Source: Rhizohabitans arisaemae (GTDB taxonomy: Bacteria > Actinomycetota > Actinomycetes > Streptosporangiales > Streptosporangiaceae). From it: a DNA stretch of 64,000 bases. Positions 16,480-23,421 of this stretch are shown piece after piece (within the stretch, counting starts at the first letter, position 1; the number at the start of each line of letters is the position of its first letter). The position numbers and the translations under genes were made by a program. The stretch covers positions 248,001-312,000 of the forward strand of contig NZ_BLRH01000055.1 of the NCBI RefSeq assembly GCF_025996515.1, in the 5' to 3' direction. The notes beneath the pieces were generated by a model that saw only the letters and a list, made by a program, of their open reading frames with translations, searched no databases and was not told where the DNA came from.

Positions 16480-17751
16480 GTGGTGGTCCACTCGGCGCCG
16501 GCACTCGTGCCGATCACGCGGCCACCTGTTTCCGAGGGCGCGGTCGCGGTGCACGAGGGCGTCGTCCTGGCCGTCGGGCGCCGGGACGACCTGGTGCGGG
16601 ACGCCGGATCCGAAGTCCGGTGGCCCGGGGTGATCCTGCCCGGCCTGGTCAACGCGCACACCCACCTCCAGTACACCGCCATGGCCGAGGTGGGGCGCCG
16701 CGCCTACGACTCCTTCGAGGAGTGGTCCACCGCCTTCGACGACGCCTATCGGGCGGCGCCGGACCCGGACTGGGCTGCCGCCGCCCTCGAGGGCGCCCGC
16801 GCCGCGCTCGAGTACGGAACCACGGCGGTGGCCGACGTGGTGACCGACCCCGCCGCCGCGGGCGCCCTGGCCGAGACGGGACTGCGGGGCGTCGTCTACC
16901 TGGAGGCGATGGGCGAGACCGACCCCACCTGGCGGAGCGCCGGGCGGGACCGTTTCACCGCCCTGCTCGACCGTACGGCCGCCTCGGGAATCTCGCCGCA
17001 CGCGCCGTACACCCTCGACACGGGGGTGCTGCGGGAGCTGACGGAGCTGGCCCGTACCCGGGGCGTCCGGCTCCACCCCCATCTCGCCGAGTCGGCGCAC
17101 GAGCGGGAGTACACGGTCTTCGGCACCGGGCCGCTGGCGACGATGGTCGCCGAGCTCGGGCTGGACCTGCGGATCCTGCGGGAGGCGGGAAGCGGGCTCG
17201 GACCGGCCGCGTTCCTGGACAGCCTGGGCATGCTCGGCGCGGACTGCCATGTCGCCCATGGGATCCACCTGGACGCGGGCGAGCGGCGGCTGCTGCGCGA
17301 CCGGAGGGTCTCGATCGCGCTCTGCCCGCGGTCCAACGCCGTTCTCGGGCAGGGGCCGGCCCCGGTCGCCGCGCTGCTGCGCGAGCGGGGCCCCGTCGCG
17401 GTCGGCACGGACTCCCTGGCGTCGGCACCCTCGTTGGACCTGCTGGAGGACGTCCGGCTCCTGCGCGAGATCGCGGTGGCCCAGGGATACCGCGGGGCCG
17501 ACCTGGACCGGCGGCTGCTCACGGCCGCGACGCGGGGCGGCGCGCAGGCGACGGGCCTGGCGGGTTCGGGATACCTCGGTCCCGGGTCGCGGGCCGATTT
17601 CGCGGTCTTCGACGTGCCCGCCGGCCCGGAGGACGTGTACCGCAGAGTGATCAACAAGGGGCGGTGCGTGGCGACGATCGTCGGCGGCCGCACCTTGGCG
17701 AAAGCTCTGATGTTTCCTGAGGCGACCCCACCGTCAACCTTTGGATGCTAA
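16480..17751 (+). CDS. Amidohydrolase, aminodeoxyfutalosine/adenosine-type deaminase group
   Basis: 423 residues, a metal-dependent TIM-barrel hydrolase. The metal ligands are NAHTHLQY (HxH), HPHLAESAHE, DCHVAHGIH and the Asp in VGTDSLAS. GISPHAPYTL and LCPRSNAVLG are typical of the chlorohydrolase/SAH-deaminase/aminodeoxyfutalosine deaminase branch. It follows the ECF T gene by 14 nt and ends the operon with two SAHH-like proteins, so deamination of an adenine nucleoside derivative is likely. It could instead be the MqnX step of futalosine menaquinone synthesis. The GTG start is not well supported by a Shine-Dalgarno sequence. Confidence 0.78.
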   Translation: MVVHSAPALVPITRPPVSEGAVAVHEGVVLAVGRRDDLVRDAGSEVRWPGVILPGLVNAHTHLQYTAMAEVGRRAYDSFEEWSTAFDDAYRAAPDPDWAAAALEGARAALEYGTTAVADVVTDPAAAGALAETGLRGVVYLEAMGETDPTWRSAGRDRFTALLDRTAASGISPHAPYTLDTGVLRELTELARTRGVRLHPHLAESAHEREYTVFGTGPLATMVAELGLDLRILREAGSGLGPAAFLDSLGMLGADCHVAHGIHLDAGERRLLRDRRVSIALCPRSNAVLGQGPAPVAALLRERGPVAVGTDSLASAPSLDLLEDVRLLREIAVAQGYRGADLDRRLLTAATRGGAQATGLAGSGYLGPGSRADFAVFDVPAGPEDVYRRVINKGRCVATIVGGRTLAKALMFPEATPPSTFGC

Positions 17752-17817
17752 CCTCTCTGCGATCTTAAATGGTGCAATTCCCTGCGAATCACCCTACGCA
17801 GTTCAAGGCGAGGTGGC

Positions 17818-20055
17818 ATGGCTGCTCGAAGTCGGACTATTCGCTTCAGGCTCTACTCGGTACTCCTCATCCCCAGTCTTACCCTCATCGCACTATGGGG
17901 CTATGTATCGGGTTACCTGATCGGGGACGTCTTCGAGCTCCTTCGGGCGAGCGCGCTGCACACCACATACGCGGCGCCCTCGACCGACCTGGCCCTCCAG
18001 CTCCAGCGGGAACGGCTGACGAGCTCGGTCTATCTAAGCGTCCGGACCTCGGGAAACGGAGAACTCACCGAGCAGCGCGGTAAAACCGACCAATCACTGA
18101 ACACATTCAGACAGCAGATCAATTCTCTTGAAGCCGAGACTTTGACGGATTCCGTCATCGTTCCCCGACTCGCCAGAATCAACGAGGAACTCGGCAAGCT
18201 CCAGCAGATCCGCGACGGAGTCGACGCCGGCAGATCCAGCCGGCTGGACGCGATCACCGGCTACAACCGGATCCTGGACGCCATCTACCGCCTCTCCGAC
18301 CAGCTCGTCCTCGTCCCCGACATCGGGATCTACCAGCAGGCGCGCGGTCTTCAGCTCCTCGACCACGCCAGGGAGCAGTTCGCCCGGGAGGACGCCCTGA
18401 TCTCGGGCGCCATCCGACAGGGACAGATCACCCCGGCGGAGCACCTCGCGTTCACCACGATGGTGGCCAACCGGCGCTTCCTCTACGACGAGGGCCTGGA
18501 GCAGATCGACGGCGAACTCCGCGGCCCGTGGGAGCGCCTCCTGCTGTCCAACCCCTACACCCGGCTCGCGGCACTCGAAGACAAGATCATCGCATCGCGC
18601 ACCCTCCCGGCCGCCTCCTGGGGGAGCGTCACCGACCAGCTCGACTCCACGATCAACCAGATCTCGGCCGACTCCGCCAACCTGATCGCCGCCCGAGCCC
18701 AATCGGTCCCCTCCGGCGTGATCCTCCGGCTCGTCATCGCCGGCGGCATCGGCCTGATCGCGATCATCGTCGCCATCGCGATGACCGTCCGCTTCGGGCG
18801 GCGGGTGTCGACGGACCTCGCCAACCTCCGGACCTCCGCGCTCGACCTGGCCGAGGTACGGCTGCCGCGGGTCGTGGAGAAGCTCCGCACCGGCCAGCGG
18901 GTCGAGGTCGCCGCCGAGGCGCCGCCCCTCGACCTCGGCGGCATGAACGAGACCGAAGAGATCAAGGGTGTCGGCCAGGCGTTCTCCACCGTCCAGCGGA
19001 CCGCCGTCGAGGCCGCCGTCGGCCAGGCCGAACTCCGCAAGGGGGTCAACCAGGTCTTCCTCAACCTGGCCCGGCGCAGCCAGACCCTCCTGCATCGCCA
19101 GCTCACCCAGCTCGACGCCATGCAGCGGCGCATCCACGAGCCCGAGACCCTGGAAGATCTCTTCCGCGTCGACCACCTCACCACCCGAATGCGGCGCCAC
19201 GCGGAGAACCTGATCATTCTGTCGGGTTCGTCCCCGGGCCGGGCCTGGCGCAAGGCCGTCCCCATCCTGGACGTGGTGCGCGGCTCCATCTCCGAGGTCG
19301 AGGACTACTCCCGGGTCACCGTGCACCCGTTCCCGGCCACCCGGTTGAAGGGCCCCGCGGTCGCCGACATCACCCACCTCGTCGCCGAGCTCGTCGAGAA
19401 CGCGACGATCTACTCCCCGCCCGACACCCACGCGCATGTGAGCGGCGAAGTCGTCGGCAACGGATTCGTCATCGAGATCGAGGACCGCGGGCTCGGCATC
19501 CCCAAGGAGAGACTCGCCGAGATCAACGAACGGCTCGCCACCCCCCAGGAGTTCAACCTCTCCGACAGCGACCAGATGGGGCTCTTCGTCGTCGGCCGTC
19601 TCGCGGAACGTCACGGCGTCCGCGTGATGCTTCAGCCCTCGCCCTACGGCGGAACGACCGCCATCGTGCTGCTCCCACAGACGATCTTGGAGGAGACCGA
19701 GGATGTCGCACCCGTGTTGACCACCGCGGGGGGAACGTTCACCCATCCCAAATCCGCCCCCGCGCCGAGTCCCTTCTCCGGCGAGCGGGCCTCATCCCGC
19801 GCCGACGCCCCGGTGAGCGGGCTCCCCGTCATCGGTGTGGCCGGGGACCCCGATCCCGGCGACTCCGCGGCCCTGCCCCGGCGCATCCGCCAGACCCACC
19901 TCGCGCCGCAGCTCCGCGACGGAGGAGGCACCCCGCCGCCGGCCGTCGAAGCCGACGACCCCATCCCCACTCCCGAGCAGGCCAGATCCGTCCTGACCTC
20001 CCTCGCCCGGGGACGTCGACGCCTGGAGGAGGAAGAGCGGGGGACGGAGTCGTGA
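17818..20055 (+). CDS. Conservon sensor kinase-like protein (CvnA type)
   Basis: 745 residues. There is an N-terminal membrane helix (LYSVLLIPSLTLIALWGY), an extracellular nitrate/nitrite-sensing-like helical region (~50-290), a second helix (LRLVIAGGIGLIAIIVAIAM), a HAMP-like linker, and an HATPase_c domain with LVAELVENATIYSPP (N box), EDRGLGIP and GLFVVGRLAERHG. No classical phospho-accepting His dimerisation motif is evident, as in other CvnA proteins. The tail (~610-745) is proline-rich and disordered. In Streptomyces CvnA works with a roadblock protein (B), a DUF742 protein (C) and a GTPase (D); here only C follows. GAGGTGG precedes the ATG. Confidence 0.88.
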   Translation: MAARSRTIRFRLYSVLLIPSLTLIALWGYVSGYLIGDVFELLRASALHTTYAAPSTDLALQLQRERLTSSVYLSVRTSGNGELTEQRGKTDQSLNTFRQQINSLEAETLTDSVIVPRLARINEELGKLQQIRDGVDAGRSSRLDAITGYNRILDAIYRLSDQLVLVPDIGIYQQARGLQLLDHAREQFAREDALISGAIRQGQITPAEHLAFTTMVANRRFLYDEGLEQIDGELRGPWERLLLSNPYTRLAALEDKIIASRTLPAASWGSVTDQLDSTINQISADSANLIAARAQSVPSGVILRLVIAGGIGLIAIIVAIAMTVRFGRRVSTDLANLRTSALDLAEVRLPRVVEKLRTGQRVEVAAEAPPLDLGGMNETEEIKGVGQAFSTVQRTAVEAAVGQAELRKGVNQVFLNLARRSQTLLHRQLTQLDAMQRRIHEPETLEDLFRVDHLTTRMRRHAENLIILSGSSPGRAWRKAVPILDVVRGSISEVEDYSRVTVHPFPATRLKGPAVADITHLVAELVENATIYSPPDTHAHVSGEVVGNGFVIEIEDRGLGIPKERLAEINERLATPQEFNLSDSDQMGLFVVGRLAERHGVRVMLQPSPYGGTTAIVLLPQTILEETEDVAPVLTTAGGTFTHPKSAPAPSPFSGERASSRADAPVSGLPVIGVAGDPDPGDSAALPRRIRQTHLAPQLRDGGGTPPPAVEADDPIPTPEQARSVLTSLARGRRRLEEEERGTES

Positions 20056-20101
20056 GCCGACCCTCCCCCGAACCCCGACATCCGGCCCACCAGGGGGCGC
20101 G

Positions 20102-20470
20102 ATGAGCGAGCACGAGGGCATGTGGGTCGACGAGGACGCCGGCCCCCTGGTCCGCCCGTACACACTGACCCGCGGCCGGGCCCGCCCGTCCAAGGAGATC
20201 ATCGACCTCATCGCGATCGTCATCACGACAGGGGTCCTTCCGCAGGGGGCGGCGAGCCCCGAACAGCTGCACATCCTGCGCATCTGTCGGCGCGCCACCT
20301 CGCTCGCCGAGGTGGCCTCCGAGCTCGACCTGCCGCTCGGCGTGGTCCGGGTACTGGTGAGCGACCTGCACGATCAGGGCATGGTCACGGTACGGCCGCC
20401 GGCGCCCATCGCCCAGCTGCCCAGCGAGCGTATTCTGCGCGAAGTCATCAACGGGCTCCGCGCCCTGTGA
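20102..20470 (+). CDS. DUF742 protein (CvnC type)
   Basis: 122 residues. It contains GPLVRPYTLTRGRARPS, the DUF742 hallmark, followed by a winged-helix-like region (ATSLAEVASELDLPLGVVRV, LVSDLHDQGMVTV). In conservons this protein bridges the CvnA kinase to the CvnD GTPase. It starts 46 nt after the cvnA-like gene, and there is no room for a CvnB gene between them. No GTPase follows; the next gene is on the other strand. The pair is therefore an incomplete conservon, or its partners are elsewhere in the genome. Confidence 0.88.
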   Translation: MSEHEGMWVDEDAGPLVRPYTLTRGRARPSKEIIDLIAIVITTGVLPQGAASPEQLHILRICRRATSLAEVASELDLPLGVVRVLVSDLHDQGMVTVRPPAPIAQLPSERILREVINGLRAL

Positions 20471-20516
20471 TCGACGCGGGAAGTCCGGCCGTGGCGTGCA
20501 CGGCCGGACCGGGCGG

Positions 20517-21011
20517 TCAGACCGCCGCGTGCAGCCAGCGCACCGGAGCGCCTTCCCCCGCGTAGCGGAAGGACTCCAGCTCCTCGTCCCAAGGCCGGCC
20601 GAGCAGCCGGTCCAGCTCGTCCTCCAGGACGCAGCGACCCTGCGCCGCCGACGTCATGGCCGAGCGCAGCCGGTCCTCCGAGACCAGGATGTCCCCGTTG
20701 GACGACGTCATCGCGGTGAACACGCCCAGGTCGGGGGTATAGGCGTAGCGCATCCCCTCGAACTCGGCGGAGGCGTTCTCGGTCACCTCGAAACGCAGCC
20801 GCTGCCAGCCGACGAGGGCGGAGGTTATCGCGGCGGCCGTCCCCGGACGCCCCTCCCACATGACCTCGGATCGCATGGTTCCCCTCGCGGCGGACTGAGG
20901 GGTCCACAACAGATCGACTGGCACGCCGAGCACGCCTGCGACCGCCCATTCAATGTGCGGGCACAGCGCAGGCTGCGCCGAGTGGACAAACAGCACGCCA
21001 CAAGCAGACAC
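20517..21011 (-). CDS. DUF3145 protein
   Basis: 164 residues from a GTG at 21011 with GGGAGG about 5 nt upstream. MSACGVLFVHSAQPALCPHI and EWAVAGVLGV, then YTPDLGVFTAMTSSNGDILV and the tail WDEELESFRYAGEGAPVRWLH, match the actinobacterial DUF3145 family across its length. Function unknown. In Streptomyces the homologue lies beside the fabF end of the fatty acid operon; here it is 10 kb away. It is divergent from the subtilase gene at 21269, with a 257-bp shared upstream region. Confidence 0.9.
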   Translation of the reverse strand: MSACGVLFVHSAQPALCPHIEWAVAGVLGVPVDLLWTPQSAARGTMRSEVMWEGRPGTAAAITSALVGWQRLRFEVTENASAEFEGMRYAYTPDLGVFTAMTSSNGDILVSEDRLRSAMTSAAQGRCVLEDELDRLLGRPWDEELESFRYAGEGAPVRWLHAAV

Positions 21012-21268
21012 CTGACCTCCCGGAAACAACGAGGTGCGCCTTCCCCAACGTCCTCGTGCCCGGTCAATTCGGGGTATGCCCGTAAACGCGATCACCCAGG
21101 AGTGACCACGGTGGCCATTGTGCCGCATCAACACCAGAGACACCAGTCCGTATCAGGCCACCCGACATCCGAATCCCCCGCGACCGAGCCCTTAAAGAGA
21201 TCATCGGTTTACGGCATGGACACGTAAAGTAGCCAAGAGATTACCAGCAGCGGTCAGGGGGGACGACC

Positions 21269-22357
21269 ATGGATCTCGCTCAACTGCTCCACCGGCATGC
21301 GGACATCCGCCTCGTCGAGCACACCCCGGGCCGGCCCGCCCTCATCCGCCGCGACGACCTGCTCGTCCCCGGCGCCGACGCCGACCGGGCCGAGCGCGCC
21401 CTGGGCCGGTGGACCGCCCGGCGCGGCGGCACCGCCGGCGTCGGCCGCCTCACCCTGCGGCCCGCGGCCAAGGTGGACGTGTGCGAGCTCGCCGACACCC
21501 TCGGGTACGGGCGCCCCAACCACGTCCTGTTCGGCCAGCCCCTCTGGTGGGGCGGCCCCGCCGACCGGCCCGAACCCGCCGCCCCGCTCCCGGCGCCGCG
21601 TCCCTCCGCGTCCGCCAGGCGGATCACCGTCGCGCTGCCCGACACCGGGATCGCCGACCACCCCTGGTACAGCGGGGCGGACTGGTTCCTGGAGCAGGAC
21701 CGGGACGCCGTGGAGGTCCTGGACGCCGACCGCGACGAGATCCTCGACTCCCAGGCCGGGCACGGCACCTTCATCGCCGGGCTCATCCTGCGCCAGGCCC
21801 CCTCCGCCCGGCTGCTGGCCTGCCGCATCCTCGGCAGCGACGGGGTGGGCGACGAGCTCGGCCTCATCCGCGGACTGGACTATCTGCGCGGGCGGCGAAT
21901 CGATCTGATCAATCTCTCCCTGGGTGGGTACACCTACGACGACCGCCCTTCCCCGCTGGTGCTGGACAGCCTCGGCGCCTTCCCCGACAGCGTGGTCGTC
22001 GCCTGCGCCGGCAACGGCGGCGACCGGCGGCCCTTCTGGCCCGCGGCCCTCCCCGGGGTCGTCGGCGTGGCGGCCCTCGACGCCGCCGAGAACGCCCGCG
22101 CCCCGTACGCCGGGCACGGCCCCTGGGTCGACGCCTGCTCCCGAGGCGACCGGCTGACGAGCACCTTCGTCACCTTCGGCTCCCATCGGGGTTATGCCAC
22201 CTGGAGCGGATCCTCGTTCGCCTCCGCCGTGGTGGCCGGCGCGATCGCCGCCTGCGGCGAACGGCACGGCCTGCCGATCGGCGAGGCCCGTGACCGGATC
22301 CTGGCCGGGGACAGGCGTATCCCCGATCTCGGGGTGCTCGTCCCCACCCCACGCTAG
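21269..22357 (+). CDS. Cytoplasmic S8 (subtilisin-like) serine protease
   Basis: 362 residues. Catalytic residues are Asp125 in LPDTGIAD, His165 in GHGTFIAG and Ser316 in SGSSFASA, with the oxyanion Asn249 in CAGNGGD. There is no signal peptide, propeptide cleavage motif or membrane anchor, so it should act inside the cell, which is unusual for subtilases. The first ~110 residues form a separate domain (RPALIRRDDLLVPGADADRA, LRPAAKVDVCELADTL) that I do not recognise; it could be a prodomain or interaction module. A sigma factor, a small protein and a CHAT protease follow on the same strand, suggesting a shared pathway. AGGGGGG precedes the ATG. Confidence 0.88.
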   Translation: MDLAQLLHRHADIRLVEHTPGRPALIRRDDLLVPGADADRAERALGRWTARRGGTAGVGRLTLRPAAKVDVCELADTLGYGRPNHVLFGQPLWWGGPADRPEPAAPLPAPRPSASARRITVALPDTGIADHPWYSGADWFLEQDRDAVEVLDADRDEILDSQAGHGTFIAGLILRQAPSARLLACRILGSDGVGDELGLIRGLDYLRGRRIDLINLSLGGYTYDDRPSPLVLDSLGAFPDSVVVACAGNGGDRRPFWPAALPGVVGVAALDAAENARAPYAGHGPWVDACSRGDRLTSTFVTFGSHRGYATWSGSSFASAVVAGAIAACGERHGLPIGEARDRILAGDRRIPDLGVLVPTPR

Positions 22358-22396
22358 AGTGACCGGGGCGTCACTTTACGTGAAGGACGGGATTCC

Positions 22397-22942
22397 ATGA
22401 CCGTGGACGGAGTCGAGCACCTCGTCGGTGCCGCCCTCGCCGACGATCAGGAGGCGTGGAACGCGATCGTGGCCCGGTTCGAAAGACGCCTCTGGCTCAC
22501 CGCACGCGCGTGCGGCCTGAACGCCGCCGACGCGGCCGACGCCGTCCAGACGGCCTGGCTCCGCCTGGTGGAAAACCTGGACTCCATCCGCGATCCGGCC
22601 CGGATCGGCGGCTGGCTCACCACGACCACCCGCAACGAGGCGTCCCGGCTCCGGCGCCGCCGGGCGGCCGAGCGGCTGGTGCCGTGCCCACCCGAGACCG
22701 CCGAGTCCGAGGATGACCCGGTGTTCACCGTGATCGAGACCGACGGGCGGGATCGGCTGGCCCAGGCGATCGAGGCACTGCACGAACCCTGCCGCACCCT
22801 CCTCGGCATGCTCCTGTCCCACGCCGAACCCAGCTACGCCAGGCTCGCCGCCGAGCTCGGCGTGCCGCTCGGCAGCATCGGGCCGACCCGCTCCCGCTGT
22901 CTGGCCCGGCTCCGTGCCCGGCTCGCGCCGGGCACCCCCTGA
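22397..22942 (+). CDS. ECF-type RNA polymerase sigma factor
   Basis: 181 residues with the two domains of group IV sigma factors. Region 2 is residues ~5-90 (AWNAIVARFERRLWLTARAC, AADAADAVQTAWLRLVEN, IGGWLTTTTRNEASRLRRRR). Region 4 is residues ~120-178 (AIEALHEPCRTLLGMLL, YARLAAELGVPLGSIGPTRSR). It lies 39 nt after the subtilase gene and 14 nt before the next start. No classic transmembrane or zinc anti-sigma factor is encoded nearby; the following small protein or the CHAT protein may take that role (inference). The proteases on either side recall systems in which proteolysis frees a sigma factor. Confidence 0.9.
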   Translation: MTVDGVEHLVGAALADDQEAWNAIVARFERRLWLTARACGLNAADAADAVQTAWLRLVENLDSIRDPARIGGWLTTTTRNEASRLRRRRAAERLVPCPPETAESEDDPVFTVIETDGRDRLAQAIEALHEPCRTLLGMLLSHAEPSYARLAAELGVPLGSIGPTRSRCLARLRARLAPGTP

Positions 22943-22956
22943 CCCCGGAGGCGACC

Positions 22957-23421
22957 CTGACACCCGACGAGGAAGACAGCCTGCTGCGTGCCCTGCGCGT
23001 CGCCGCCGGTGCCGATCCGGTACCGGCGCACGTCACCCGGGCCGCCCGGGCCGCCTTCGCCTACCGGATACCCGGCGCCGTCTTCGCCGAACGCATCGCG
23101 TCGCCCCCCTCCGGGGAGCCGGGGGTACGCTGCTCACCCGGCCCCGGCCTCCCCCGGATCCTGCGCTTCGCCGCCCCCGACCTCACCGTCGACGTCGAGG
23201 TCGCGCAGACTGCCGACGGACTCGACCTCGTCGGACAGGTGCTGCCCTGGGATCGGGTGACCGAGGTGGAGATCCGCACCGCGGAGAACCGGACCCGCCG
23301 CCCGCTCTCCGAAGCCGGCCAGTTCGCCGCGGCCGGGATCCGCCCGGGCCGCCTCAGCCTGGTCTGTCACCGGACCGGTCTGCCTCCCGTCGCCACACGC
23401 TGGCTGCACCTGCCCTCGTGA
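22957..23421 (+). CDS. Unknown 154-residue protein between sigma factor and CHAT genes, CTG start
   Basis: The reading frame has no ATG, GTG or TTG until GTG 23239, but protein-like, codon-biased sequence runs in frame from 22942. CTG at 22957 has GGAGG 5 nt upstream and gives LTPDEEDSLLRALRVAAGAD, so I take it as the start. The rest has an AARAAFAYRIPGAVFAERI helix and a beta-rich half (LRFAAPDLTVDVEVAQ, GLDLVGQVLPWDRVTEVEIR, GRLSLVCHRT). I do not recognise a named domain. It overlaps the CHAT start (GTGA) and follows the sigma stop by 14 nt. Adaptor, regulator of the sigma factor, or CHAT substrate are all possible. Confidence 0.7.
   Translation: MTPDEEDSLLRALRVAAGADPVPAHVTRAARAAFAYRIPGAVFAERIASPPSGEPGVRCSPGPGLPRILRFAAPDLTVDVEVAQTADGLDLVGQVLPWDRVTEVEIRTAENRTRRPLSEAGQFAAAGIRPGRLSLVCHRTGLPPVATRWLHLPS

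Noticed and set aside
17818-20055. Ordinary two-component histidine kinase
   Set aside because: No phospho-accepting His motif or response regulator; domain order and the DUF742 neighbour fit the conservon type.
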